Positions 47,584 to 58,046 of a DNA stretch of 64,000 bases are shown here, piece by piece. The DNA is from DASYTH01 sp035762905 (GTDB lineage: Bacteria > Actinomycetota > Actinomycetes > Mycobacteriales > Pseudonocardiaceae). Under the pieces are notes generated by a model, which saw nothing but the letters and a program-made list of their open reading frames with translations, did no database searches and was not told the origin of the DNA. The stretch covers positions 62,001-126,000 of the forward strand of contig NZ_DASUCC010000155.1 in the NCBI RefSeq assembly GCF_035762905.1, read 5' to 3'. The translations under genes and the position numbers were made by a program. Numbering within the stretch: position 1 is the stretch's first letter; each line of letters starts with the position of its first letter.

Positions 47584-47618
47584 GGGGAGCCCGCAACCCG
47601 CGTAGCCCGGTCAGGGGG

Positions 47619-49211
47619 CTAGGCGGGCCAGGGAATCTGCGTGGACCGGAAGAAGTCGATGCCCATGACCGTCCAACGTGGACCCTGCGCGGCCAGGCGC
47701 TCCCGGAAGCTCGCCCAGTCGTGGGTGGACCACGGCGACCAGCCCAGCTCGGCGTAGGCGGGCAGCCGTGGGAAGGCCATGAACTCGATGTGATCGCTGA
47801 TCTCCAGCGTCTCCGACCACAGCGGCGCCTCCACACCGGCGACCGCGGTCTCCGGCACGCCCTGCAGATAGTTGCCGGGATCCCAGCCGTAGGCGGTGTC
47901 CACCTCGATGAACCCGGCCCAGCTCAACCCGAGCGGGGTGTCCCGGTTGTACTTCATGTCCAGGTAGGCCTTGTTGGCCGGAGACAGCAGCACCTTGTTC
48001 CCGCGCGCGACGGCCGCGGCGACCTCCGGGTGGGAGTTGGTCGTGCCCCAGTACTGCGGCAGCGCCGAGGTGGGCGGTCCGGCCTTGACGAACTCGTGCC
48101 AGCCGGTGACCTTCTTGCCGTGCCTGGCCACGATCGGCAGCACCCGGTTGATGAAGTGCAGGTAGTCCGGCTCGGTGGTGGCGTGCGCCTCGTCGGTGCC
48201 GATGTGCAGGTACGGGCCGGGAGTCAGGGCGGCCAGTTCGCGCAGCACGTCGTCGAGGAACCGGTAGGTGATCTCCGAGCGGATGCACAGCGAGCTGAAC
48301 CCGACGTCGGTGCCGGTGTAGAGCGGCGGTGCCACGCCGTCGCAGTTCAGCTCCGCGTAGGAGGCCAGCGCGGCGTTGGTGTGCCCGGGCATGTCGATCT
48401 CGGGAACGATCGTGATGTGCCGGGACGCGGCGTAGGCGACCAGGTCGCGGTACTGCTGCTGGGTGTAGTAGCCGCCGGGACCGCCGCCGACCTCGGTGCT
48501 GCCGCCGACGGTGGCCAGCCGCGGCCAGCTCTTGATCTCGATCCGCCAGCCCTGGTCGTCGGCCAGGTGCAGGTGCAGCACGTTGATCTTGTACAGCGCG
48601 ATCTGGTCGATGTAGCGCTTGACCTCCTCGACGCCGAAGAAGTGCCGGGAGACGTCGAGCATCGCGCCGCGGTGGCCGAACCGCGGGTAGTCGGTGATCT
48701 GCCCGCCGGGGACGATCCACGGGCCCGGCACCCGGACCCGGCTCTCCACGGCCGGCGGCAGCAGTTGGCGCAACGTCTGCACGCCGGCGAACAGCCCGGC
48801 CGCCGTGTTCGCGCGCAGGGTCACGCCCTGGCGGCGGACCGACAGCTCGTAGCCGGATTCGCCGACCCGGGTGCTGGCGCCGAGCACGAGGGCGATGTTG
48901 CCGCCGCCGGTGCCGGATCGGCTCACCGGCAGCGGGAAGCCGGTGGACGGGCCGAGCACGCCGGCCAGGTACCGGCCGACGTCGGTGCCGCCGGACGGGG
49001 CGAGGATCTTGGTGCGCCGGGTGATCTCGAAGTCGCCAGCCGGGTCGGGCTGGACCGAGACGGGCGCGGGCACGATGGAGTTCATCCGGGTGATCAGTGG
49101 CTCCGGGTCGGCGGTGGCGGCGCCGGGCAGGGCGCTGGCGATGACGGCGGCGGTGGCGGTCAGCCCGGCCACCACCCGGCGGCGGAGACGACGTTCGGCG
49201 GAGTTTCGCAC
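47619..49211 (-). CDS. Secreted beta-N-acetylhexosaminidase, GH20
   Basis: 530 residues from GTG 49211 (GAGGAGG just before). Signal peptide 'RRLRRRVVAGLTATAAVIASALPGAATADP', cleavage near Ala-Thr-Ala. GH20 N-terminal domain, then the barrel: 'GHRGAMLDVSRHFFGVEEVKRYIDQIALYKINVLHLHLADDQGWRIEI', 'ITIVPEIDMPGHTNAAL', catalytic 'HIGTDEAH' (Asp-Glu pair for substrate-assisted cleavage) and 'VTGWHEF', 'GLSWAGF', 'APLWSE'. Releases GlcNAc from chitobiose or peptidoglycan fragments. A DasR-like operator precedes it. Confidence 0.9.
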   Translation of the reverse strand: MRNSAERRLRRRVVAGLTATAAVIASALPGAATADPEPLITRMNSIVPAPVSVQPDPAGDFEITRRTKILAPSGGTDVGRYLAGVLGPSTGFPLPVSRSGTGGGNIALVLGASTRVGESGYELSVRRQGVTLRANTAAGLFAGVQTLRQLLPPAVESRVRVPGPWIVPGGQITDYPRFGHRGAMLDVSRHFFGVEEVKRYIDQIALYKINVLHLHLADDQGWRIEIKSWPRLATVGGSTEVGGGPGGYYTQQQYRDLVAYAASRHITIVPEIDMPGHTNAALASYAELNCDGVAPPLYTGTDVGFSSLCIRSEITYRFLDDVLRELAALTPGPYLHIGTDEAHATTEPDYLHFINRVLPIVARHGKKVTGWHEFVKAGPPTSALPQYWGTTNSHPEVAAAVARGNKVLLSPANKAYLDMKYNRDTPLGLSWAGFIEVDTAYGWDPGNYLQGVPETAVAGVEAPLWSETLEISDHIEFMAFPRLPAYAELGWSPWSTHDWASFRERLAAQGPRWTVMGIDFFRSTQIPWPA

Positions 49212-49247
49212 GGGTCCTCCTCGAGGCCCGGGGGCAGGGTCCAACAA

Positions 49248-49263
49248 ATAGGTATAGACCAAT
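49248..49263 (-). promoter_or_regulatory. DasR-like (dre) operator before the hexosaminidase gene
   Basis: ATAGGTATAGACCAAT at 49248-49263 agrees in 12 of 16 positions with the DasR consensus AGTGGTCTAGACCACT, including GGT..TAGACCA. It lies 37 bp before the GTG. DasR represses GlcNAc and chitin genes in Streptomyces until glucosamine-6-phosphate builds up, a fitting control for this enzyme. Confidence 0.55.
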
Positions 49264-49321
49264 ACGGCTTCCCGGGCAACACGCACCGGCTCCGACCAGC
49301 GACGGACCGTGCTCGCCGAGA

Positions 49322-49960
49322 TCAGCTGGGCGGCGGGAGGTGGGTGGCGGCGATCGCCAGGGCGCTCAGGTGGTCGAGAAGGCGAGTGCGGGGAACGGAG
49401 AGCTGACCGTCGAGCTGGGCGGCGGCGAGTTCGGAGAGGGCGCCGACCAGGGACAGCGCGGTCAGGTAGGCGTCGGACCGGGGCGGTGGATGGTCGAAGA
49501 AGCCGGCGGTCAGGGTGGTGAGCAGGGTGGCCTGCGAGCGGACCGCCTGCTGGCGGCGGCGTTGCAGTTGCTCGTTGCCGGTGGCTTCCAGGATCAGGAT
49601 CCGGCCCTTGCGCGGGTCGTCAAGGAGGTACTCGAGCGCGGCGGCGATGGCGGCGCGGGTGGTGGAGCCGAGATCGGCCGGGGCCGACCGGACCGCGGCC
49701 AGCACGTACTCGATGCCGGTGGCGAGGGTGTGGTCGTAGACGGCGAGCAGCAGCGCCTCGTGGTCGGCGAAGCTCTCGTAGAAGTACCGCTCGGTGAGGC
49801 CGGCCTGCCGGCAGACGCCGCGCACCGTGGTGCCCGCCCAGCCCTGGGTGCCGATCACCTCGAGGCCGGCCTCGATCAGGGCCGCGCGGCGCTCGGCCCG
49901 GCGGTCCTCGGCGCTGATTCCGCGCCAGGAACGGGTCGGGACGGTGCGCACGGGCGACAC
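49322..49960 (-). CDS. TetR-family regulator
   Basis: 212 residues from GTG. 'AEDRRAERRAALIEAGLEVIGTQGWAGTTVRGVCRQAGLTERYFYESFADHEALLLAVYD' is a TetR helix-turn-helix; the C-terminal 130 residues are an all-helical ligand domain with no family name I can give. It begins one base after the prpE stop on the same strand and is likely co-transcribed with it, so it probably controls prpE in response to an acyl-CoA or fatty acid. Confidence 0.82.
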   Translation of the reverse strand: MSPVRTVPTRSWRGISAEDRRAERRAALIEAGLEVIGTQGWAGTTVRGVCRQAGLTERYFYESFADHEALLLAVYDHTLATGIEYVLAAVRSAPADLGSTTRAAIAAALEYLLDDPRKGRILILEATGNEQLQRRRQQAVRSQATLLTTLTAGFFDHPPPRSDAYLTALSLVGALSELAAAQLDGQLSVPRTRLLDHLSALAIAATHLPPPS

Positions 49961-49961
49961 G

Positions 49962-51848
<1,887 letters not shown>

Positions 51849-51933
51849 AGAGGAGATCATGCCCCGTCGGCGCAACCATTGGCCGCCTGTCGGCGTCACT
51901 TCGCCTAGTGTGGCTCTGGGAGGGAGAGGAGTC

Positions 51934-53718
51934 GTGGTGGACGGAGTCGTCAACCTCGCTGCCGCGCTGCTCTCGCTCGCCCACCGCATCTTCGGGCCCG
52001 GCGTCTGTCCAGGTGACTGGGTCTGGGCCACCGCAACCGCCGGCAGCCTGATCGCGCTGTTGCCGCTGTTCGCCTCGGTGTTCGTGGCCGTGGTGCGCAA
52101 GGGCACCGGAAACCGTTACCACTCCGCGACATTGATGCTGTTCGGCACGGTGGGCGTGCTGTTCGCGTTCCTGCTGCCGTGGCTGCTCTCGATCGGCAGC
52201 AGCGAGGTGTTCCGGGCGGCGTGGCGCCGGGACACCAGCGTCGGGCTGCAGGGCGACGACCTGGTCACGCTGAACAACGAGTACTGCTTCGGCGTGCAGC
52301 GGGACTACCTCGGCGGCGGTCCGACCGTCTATGACGTGCTGTTCTACCCGTTCGAGGGCGCGCTGAAGCACCTGCTGCACATCGGCACGCTGGTGCTGGT
52401 GCCCGGCCTGTGCCTGCTGTTCGTGTGGCTGCAGACCCGGGCGGCGCTGCGCCGGGGTCCGAAGTGGCCCGGCCGGCTGATCTGGATCCCGTTCCTGGTC
52501 CTGATCCTGCTCAGCGCGCCGCTGGCCGCGCAGGTGGCGATCTACCTGTGGCTGGGCTTCCTGCCGGTGGCCGTGCTCGGCATGATCCCGGTGCTGATCG
52601 TGGGCGCCCCGAGCTGGGCGACGATCGAGCGGTCCAACCAGCAGGCCCCGCGCCGGGTCATGCCGCCGCCGCCGACCTTCCGCCCGCCGCCCCCGGTGCC
52701 GCGCACCCCGCCGCCGCCGCCGATGCGGCCGGCGCTGCGTGAGCCCGAGCCGGACCGGGCCGCGCTGGCCCGGCTGGCCGCCGAGCCCGGGCCGCTGCCG
52801 TTCACTCCGCGCGGCGCCGTCCCGGCCGCCGCGACGTCGAGCGTGTGGACCCGCAGCGGCCGGTTCCGCAAGGTGCGCCCACTCGGTCACGGCGGGTTCG
52901 GCACGGTCTGGCTCGCGGTGGACACCCAGCTGGACCGCACGGTGGCGGTGAAGATCGCGCACGCGCCGGACGGCGAGACCGAGGAGCGGATGCTGCGCGA
53001 GGCCAGGGCGCTGGCCGCGGTGCACCACCCGAACTGCGTCCGGGTCTACGACATCGTCGCGGACACCGACGGTCTCGGCCTGATCATGGAGTACATCGAG
53101 GGCCTGCAGCTGGCCGAGGCGGTGCACGAGGGCGGGACGCTGGACGACGTGGCCGCCGCCCGGCTCTGGATGACGATGGCCGGAGCGCTGTCCGCGGCGC
53201 ACTCGAAAGGCGTGCTGCACCGGGACGTCAAGCCGGCCAACGTGATCATCGACCCGGACGGCACCGCGCACCTGATCGACTTCGGGATCGCCCGGTCCCG
53301 AGGGGACGCCACGCTGACCGCGACCGGGATGATGGTCGGCACCCCGGACTTCCTGGCCCCGGAGACCGCGGCCGGCGCGGTCGCCACCCCGGCGTCGGAC
53401 GCCTGGCAACTGGCCGCGACGGTGAGCTTCGCGCTGAGCGGCCACCCGCCGCGCGGGGTGCGGGAGAACGCGATGGCGGCGTTGCTGGCCGCCTCCCGGG
53501 CCGAGCGGCTCAGCCACCTGCCGCACAACAGTGCCCACCAGCAGTTGCTGGTCGCCTCGCTGGACGCCGACCCGGCGCGCCGCCCGACGCTCAACGCGGT
53601 GGCGCGGGAGATGCGCAACTGGCTCAGCCGGGCCGGGCACGCCGAGGACGGCCCGGTGACCAGCGTGGTCGACGCCGAGACGATCGCCAGAGCCGAACGC
53701 ACCCGCCCGCTGAGGTGA
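51934..53718 (+). CDS. Ser/Thr protein kinase with N-terminal membrane domain
   Basis: 594 residues from GTG 51934 (GGGAGAGGA just before; GTG 51937 equal). Residues ~25-250 hold about five membrane segments ('ATATAGSLIALLPLFASVFVAVV', 'TLMLFGTVGVLFAFLLPWLLSI', 'LKHLLHIGTLVLVPGLCLLFVWL', 'LIWIPFLVLILLSAPLAAQVAIYLWLGFLPVAVLGMIPVLIV'), then a Pro-rich linker (PPPPTFRPPPPVPRTPPPPP) and a complete kinase domain from ~310: Gly loop 'LGHGGFGTVWLA', Lys in 'VAVKIAH', catalytic 'HRDVKPANVI', 'DFGIARS', 'GTPDFLAPE'. Most bacterial Pkn kinases have the opposite order. The membrane part may sense the signal. Confidence 0.85.
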   Translation: MVDGVVNLAAALLSLAHRIFGPGVCPGDWVWATATAGSLIALLPLFASVFVAVVRKGTGNRYHSATLMLFGTVGVLFAFLLPWLLSIGSSEVFRAAWRRDTSVGLQGDDLVTLNNEYCFGVQRDYLGGGPTVYDVLFYPFEGALKHLLHIGTLVLVPGLCLLFVWLQTRAALRRGPKWPGRLIWIPFLVLILLSAPLAAQVAIYLWLGFLPVAVLGMIPVLIVGAPSWATIERSNQQAPRRVMPPPPTFRPPPPVPRTPPPPPMRPALREPEPDRAALARLAAEPGPLPFTPRGAVPAAATSSVWTRSGRFRKVRPLGHGGFGTVWLAVDTQLDRTVAVKIAHAPDGETEERMLREARALAAVHHPNCVRVYDIVADTDGLGLIMEYIEGLQLAEAVHEGGTLDDVAAARLWMTMAGALSAAHSKGVLHRDVKPANVIIDPDGTAHLIDFGIARSRGDATLTATGMMVGTPDFLAPETAAGAVATPASDAWQLAATVSFALSGHPPRGVRENAMAALLAASRAERLSHLPHNSAHQQLLVASLDADPARRPTLNAVAREMRNWLSRAGHAEDGPVTSVVDAETIARAERTRPLR

Positions 53719-53727
53719 GTTCCCGGG

Positions 53728-55323
53728 CTACTTCCAGGAGGGCAGCCAGAGTTCGGCCTGCCAGCGCCATTCGCTGATCGAGTCGCCGTTGAGGACCGGC
53801 CACAACCAGACGAAGTTGGCCACCACCAGGCCGACGTACAGGGCGACGACGAGCAGGCCGGTGCCCCGGCGTTCGTCGCCTTCCCTGGCCCGGCCGAGGA
53901 CATGGCCGAGGATCAGCACCAGCCCGAGCACCAGGAACGGTGCCACCGGGGTCATGTAGAAGAAGTACATCTGCCGGTCGAGGTCGCGGAACCAGGGCAG
54001 CAGGCCGGCCAGGTAGCCGACCAGCACCGCGGCGTAGCGCCAGTCCAGCCGGCCGAACGTCCGCCACAGTGCCCAGGCCAGCATCGGCAGCGCCAGCCAC
54101 CACAGCGCGGGCGTGCCGATCAGCATGGTGGCGCTGACGCAGGACGCCTCGCCGCAGCCGGTGGTGCCGCCGTCGTAGTAGTAGAGCATCGGCCGCAGGC
54201 CCATCGGCCAGGTCCACGGCTTGGACTCCCACGGGTGCTGTCCGGTGGCCGGGGTGTGCAGCTCGTTGTGGAAGCCGTAGACGTTCCACGAGTACTGCCA
54301 CAGCGACCGGATCGCCTGCGGGAAGATGTCGTACCAGCCGGTGTGCCAGCCGGACTCGGCGGCCTGCTCGGCCAGGTGCCGGTCGATCGCCGTCTCGTTG
54401 GCGAACCAGGCCCACCAGGTGGCGACGTAGGTCAGCGTCGCGATCACGATGAACGCCCACACCGCGCCGAGCAGGTCGTTGCGCAGCATGCCGAGCCACG
54501 GCCGGCGCACCCCGGCCGCCCGCCGCGCGGTGCCGTCCCAGAGCAGCGTGAGCAGCGCGAACGCGAGCAGCCAGTACAGACCCGACCACTTGACCCCGCA
54601 GGCAAGGCCAAGCGCCACCGCGCCGGCAAAGCGCCACCAGCGGAAGCCCAGCCGGGGGCCGTAGGGCGACTCGGTGGCCCAGCCCTCCCCGACGGTGATG
54701 GCCAGCCGGTTGCGCACCTGGTCCCGGTCAAGCAGCAGGCAGCCGAACGCGACCAGGACGAAGAACGCCCCGAAGATGTCCAGCATCCCCATCCGGCCCT
54801 GCACGTGGCTGACGCCGTCGCAGATCAGCAGCACGCCGGCGATCGCGCCGAGCAGGGTGGACCGGGTCAGCCGCCGGGCGATCCGCACGATCAGCAGGAC
54901 CATCAGGGCCGCGCACAGGGCCGCGGTGAACCGCCAGCCCCAACCGTTGTAGCCGAACAGCCACTCACCGGCCGCGATCAGCTGCTTGCCGAGCGGCGGG
55001 TGCACGATCAGCTCGTAGCCGGGGTTGTCCTCGACGCCGCCGTTGCGCAGCATCTCCCAGGCCTGCGGCACGTAGTGCTTCTCGTCGAAGACCGGGGTGC
55101 CGTTGTCGGTGGGGAAGCCGAGGTTCTGGAACCGGACGAGGGCGCCGAGCGCGGCCAGGAACGCGGTGACCAGCCAGCCGCGTAACCGGTCGGTGGGCAT
55201 CTCCGGGCTGACCAGGCGGGCCCGTACCACCTCGGCGTCGGACGGCCGGCCGGGCGCGGCGGAACTCGGGGAGTCCCCCAGCGCGAAGCGGTCGGCCTCG
55301 TCCTGCGTGACGAGGAGGCTCAC
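53728..55323 (-). CDS. pmt: Protein O-mannosyltransferase (PMT/Rv1002c-like)
   Basis: 531 residues from GTG 55323. About eleven membrane segments. The first luminal loop carries the PMT acidic pair region 'FPTDNGTPVFDEKHYVPQAWEMLRNGGVEDNPGYELIVHPPLGKQLIAAGEWLFG', then 'GRMGMLDIFGAFFVLVAFG' and the 'HNELHTPATGQHPWESKPWTWPMGLRPMLYYY' loop. Transfers mannose from polyprenyl-phosphate mannose to Ser/Thr of exported proteins. Ser/Thr-Pro-rich lipoproteins such as the DUF3060 protein 1.8 kb away are possible substrates. Followed in order by rsmI and metG as in mycobacteria. Confidence 0.88.
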   Translation of the reverse strand: MSLLVTQDEADRFALGDSPSSAAPGRPSDAEVVRARLVSPEMPTDRLRGWLVTAFLAALGALVRFQNLGFPTDNGTPVFDEKHYVPQAWEMLRNGGVEDNPGYELIVHPPLGKQLIAAGEWLFGYNGWGWRFTAALCAALMVLLIVRIARRLTRSTLLGAIAGVLLICDGVSHVQGRMGMLDIFGAFFVLVAFGCLLLDRDQVRNRLAITVGEGWATESPYGPRLGFRWWRFAGAVALGLACGVKWSGLYWLLAFALLTLLWDGTARRAAGVRRPWLGMLRNDLLGAVWAFIVIATLTYVATWWAWFANETAIDRHLAEQAAESGWHTGWYDIFPQAIRSLWQYSWNVYGFHNELHTPATGQHPWESKPWTWPMGLRPMLYYYDGGTTGCGEASCVSATMLIGTPALWWLALPMLAWALWRTFGRLDWRYAAVLVGYLAGLLPWFRDLDRQMYFFYMTPVAPFLVLGLVLILGHVLGRAREGDERRGTGLLVVALYVGLVVANFVWLWPVLNGDSISEWRWQAELWLPSWK

Positions 55324-55401
55324 GATGAAGGATCGTAGGGGGCGCCGTGTTCGGCCCGTGTCGGGACTCAACAGTTTGACCGTGGGAAGCGTTTCAGGTT
55401 C

Positions 55402-55902
55402 GTGGACTTCGACGAGTTCCTCCGTGATCAGCTCCCGGCGCTGGTGCGCTACGCCGGGGTGCTGACCGCGGACTCCCACCTGGCCCAGGACCTGACCCAG
55501 GACGCCCTGGTCCGGGCGCACGCCGGGTGGGCGCGCATCGGCCGGCTGGACCGGCCCGATCTCTACGTCCGGCACATGATCACCAACGGCTACCTGTCCT
55601 GGCGGCGGCGCTGGGCGACCCGCTCGGTACGGCGGGTGGCCGAGGCCGCGCTGCTGGACCGGGCCGTTCCCGATCCGGCGGACCGGTTGGCCGACCGGGA
55701 CCAGTTGGCCGCGCTGCTGGCCACGCTGAGCCGCCGCCAGCGCGCGGTCCTGGTGCTGCGCTTCTACGAGGGCCGCTCGGACGAGGAGATCGGCGCGATT
55801 CTCGGCTGCACGGCGGTCACCGTGCGCAGTCATGTCTCCCGCGCGCTCGCCGGCCTGCGCCAGCGGGCCGGCGCCGACCAACTGGAGCTTTCCGAGTCAT
55901 GA
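55402..55902 (+). CDS. SigE-family ECF RNA polymerase sigma factor
   Basis: 166 residues from GTG. Region 2: 'FDEFLRDQLPALVRYAGVLTADSHLAQDLTQDALVRAHAGWARIGRLDRPDLYVRHMITNGYLSWRRRW'; region 4: 'LSRRQRAVLVLRFYEGRSDEEIGAILGCTAVTVRSHVSRALAGLRQ'. The pattern is that of the actinobacterial SigE-like ECF group. The next gene overlaps its stop (ATGA) and codes a membrane-anchored protein, presumably the cognate anti-sigma factor. Inserted between pmt and rsmI, which are nearly adjacent in mycobacteria. Confidence 0.87.
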   Translation: MDFDEFLRDQLPALVRYAGVLTADSHLAQDLTQDALVRAHAGWARIGRLDRPDLYVRHMITNGYLSWRRRWATRSVRRVAEAALLDRAVPDPADRLADRDQLAALLATLSRRQRAVLVLRFYEGRSDEEIGAILGCTAVTVRSHVSRALAGLRQRAGADQLELSES

Positions 55903-56888
55903 TCGACACAGAGTCGCTCCGAGACGCGTTCGGCGAGTTGGAACGGCACGCCCCGGACGAGGCGGCGGTGCTGACCGGGTTCCGGGCCGGCGTGGTAAGG
56001 CGGCGCAGGCGGCGGCAGCTGGCCACCGTGACCGGCGTGGCCGGGACGGTCGCGGCGGTCGCCCTCGGCGTGGTGCTCGCGGTGCCGGGCGCGCCGGGCG
56101 GCGGGACCGGCCCGGCCACCTCGTCCGCCGCCCCGGCCGCACCGGACCCGTCGGTCCGGCTGGAGCTGCCGTTCACCGTCGGTGTGCCGCCGGCCGGCTA
56201 CCGGCCGGTGGAGTGGCGGATCGGCCGGGATCTCAGCGACGTGCAGTACCACGGATCGCACGACGGCGAGACCGTGGTCGTTGAGCTGAGCACCGGGCCT
56301 CGGCCGCCGACCGAGCTGCTGTCCGAGGAGCCGGAGACGATCGCCGGCCGGCCGGGGAAGCTGGTCCGGCTGCTCCCGGACGGCGCCCAGCTCGAGCTGT
56401 CCTGGCAGCTCGACGACGGGCGCTGGTTCACGGTCCGCGGGCCGGCGGAGCTGCTGTCCGGGCTGCGGGCCACCGCGCAGAGCCTGTCCGTTCGGCCGAC
56501 GCCGCTCGACCCCACGGCCGGGCCCGACTTCTCCGCGCTGCCGCAGGGGTACGCGGTGGCCGGGTGGCTCGGCGAGGGCGACACGCTGACCCTCGCGACC
56601 GTGTGTCCGGTCGCGAAGCGGCTGTTCGTCGACTGCGTCCGGGTGTCGCTGCGGCCCGGGACCGCGCCGGGGACGACGCAGGTCAAGTCGGGCGGGGACG
56701 TGCTCGACGTTCCGGTGGACCGGACGCGGGTGGTGAACGGGGTACCCACCTGGGCGACCGCGGACGGCCTTGTGGTGCACGCGCAGGTCGATCCCGGGCA
56801 CTGGGTGCGGGTCGGCCCCGCCGAGCCGGTGGACGCCGCCGACGTGGACCTGATGCGCGCGGTGGCGGCGGCGACCGTTTCCCGGTAG
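55899..56888 (+). CDS. Membrane-anchored protein, probable anti-sigma factor
   Basis: 329 residues, ATG overlapping the sigma factor stop. Cytosolic 38 residues ('MIDTESLRDAFGELERHAPDEAAVLTGFRAGVVRRRRRRQ'), one membrane segment about 40-60 ('LATVTGVAGTVAAVALGVVLAVPG') and a ~265-residue extracytoplasmic domain rich in strands, with two Cys ('TVCPVAKRLFVDCVRV') likely forming a disulfide. No zinc-binding HxxxCxxC anti-sigma motif; the short N-terminus would have to hold the sigma factor. Assigned by coupling and topology only. Confidence 0.65.
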   Translation: MIDTESLRDAFGELERHAPDEAAVLTGFRAGVVRRRRRRQLATVTGVAGTVAAVALGVVLAVPGAPGGGTGPATSSAAPAAPDPSVRLELPFTVGVPPAGYRPVEWRIGRDLSDVQYHGSHDGETVVVELSTGPRPPTELLSEEPETIAGRPGKLVRLLPDGAQLELSWQLDDGRWFTVRGPAELLSGLRATAQSLSVRPTPLDPTAGPDFSALPQGYAVAGWLGEGDTLTLATVCPVAKRLFVDCVRVSLRPGTAPGTTQVKSGGDVLDVPVDRTRVVNGVPTWATADGLVVHAQVDPGHWVRVGPAEPVDAADVDLMRAVAAATVSR

Positions 56889-57076
56889 CTGTTCCGCCTC
56901 TCCGGGATTTACTGCTGTTGTTGCGTTCCAGCCGATGGTGCGGTTAGCGGGTTGGTGGTGGCTGGGTTGCGTCACGGTGCCCCTGAGGTTGCGTTGGTCG
57001 GGGCGAGACTTTCCGCGGTGATCCACTGTGATGGGCCCGGTGGTCGATTCCGACGGTTTGGCGGACAGTGTGAGTG

Positions 57077-57121
57077 GGGACCTCCTAGGTTTTGGGCCAC
57101 AGACCGAAACCGGGAGGTCCC
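57077..57121 (+). promoter_or_regulatory. Hairpin covering the Shine-Dalgarno of the DUF3060 gene
   Basis: GGGACCTCC (57077-57085) can pair with GGAGGTCCC (57113-57121), nine perfect pairs with a 27-base loop. The second arm contains the only Shine-Dalgarno (GGGAGG) for the ATG at 57126. Folding would hide it, giving a possible translational switch. The rest of the 237-bp gap before this gene shows nothing else clear. Confidence 0.5.
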
Positions 57122-57125
57122 TCCA

Positions 57126-58022
57126 ATGGGTGGCAAGGCCGTTGCGGCGTCAGCATTTGGGATGTGTCTTCTGCTCACCGCGTGTTCAACGGGTAACACC
57201 GCGGGAGGCGGGCCCAGCTCGACCGCCGCGCCCCCGACCTCCTCGTCGTCGGCGGGCTCCGGAGACGGAACGTGCCCGACCGGGACGTACGAGGTCACCA
57301 CGATCAGCGGTAAGGCCGGCACCCAGGTCAACGGCGCGCCCTTGGTGGCCCGCAGCGGCGGCGGGCTCAAGCTCGCCCTGACCACCGGCGGGGCCTGGAC
57401 GCTCACCGGCAGCGGCACGAACGTCCGGCTGGAGGCCGGCTCGGTCGCCGTCGAGGGGACCGTGAACGGCACCGCCGACGGCACCTTCAGCAAGCCCGGC
57501 GACAAGTACGTCTTCCAACTGGAGAACGCCTCCGGCGAGATCACCCTCAAACAGCCGATCGCCGGCATCTCGACGCTGCCCATGAGTCAGGTCGCCCCGG
57601 CCCTGGCGCCGACCGGCACGGTCACGCTGACCTGCGGCCCGGACACGCTGCGGATCGAGTCCGATGCCGTCGTGCTCGAATTGCGCAAGCTGGCCGCGTC
57701 CGCGCCGCCGAGCACCCCGCCGAGCGCCACCACGATGAGCCCGGCGCCCGGGAGCGGCGGCGCCACCCAGACCCTCAACGAGTCCGGGCGGCAGCGCACG
57801 ATCGACTGTGCCGGCGGCAACGTGGTGCTCAATGGCTCGGGCAACCAGCTGACCTTCACCGGTAGCTGCGGCGCGTTCACGGTCAACGGCTCGGAGAACC
57901 AGATCAAGCTGGACAAGATCGGCCGGATCACCATCAACGGCACGGGCAACCAGGTGCTCTGGACCAGCGGCGAGCCGCAGGTGGCCGACAACGGCAACGG
58001 CAACTCGGTGGTCCAGAGCTGA
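57126..58022 (+). CDS. DUF3060 lipoprotein
   Basis: 298 residues. Signal peptide with lipobox 'FGMCLLLTACSTG', Cys ~20 lipid-anchored; followed by a Thr/Ser/Pro linker ('PSSTAAPPTSSSSAGSGDG') that suits O-mannosylation. N-terminal folded part 'TCPTGTYEVTTISGKAGTQVNG', second linker around 200-215, then DUF3060: 'IDCAGGNVVLNGSGNQLTFTGSCGAFTVNGSENQIKLDKIGRITINGTGNQVLWTSGEPQVADNGNGNSVV', a short beta-helix with N-G-S/T ladders. Envelope protein of unknown function. Confidence 0.83.
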   Translation: MGGKAVAASAFGMCLLLTACSTGNTAGGGPSSTAAPPTSSSSAGSGDGTCPTGTYEVTTISGKAGTQVNGAPLVARSGGGLKLALTTGGAWTLTGSGTNVRLEAGSVAVEGTVNGTADGTFSKPGDKYVFQLENASGEITLKQPIAGISTLPMSQVAPALAPTGTVTLTCGPDTLRIESDAVVLELRKLAASAPPSTPPSATTMSPAPGSGGATQTLNESGRQRTIDCAGGNVVLNGSGNQLTFTGSCGAFTVNGSENQIKLDKIGRITINGTGNQVLWTSGEPQVADNGNGNSVVQS

Positions 58023-58034
58023 CGGCTGCCCGGT

Positions 58035-58040
58035 TAGGCT
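58035..58040 (+). promoter_or_regulatory. -10 box of leaderless rsmI
   Basis: TAGGCT ends six bases before the GTG of rsmI and no Shine-Dalgarno is present, so transcription likely starts at the start codon. Confidence 0.55.
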
Positions 58041-58046
58041 GCCGGC

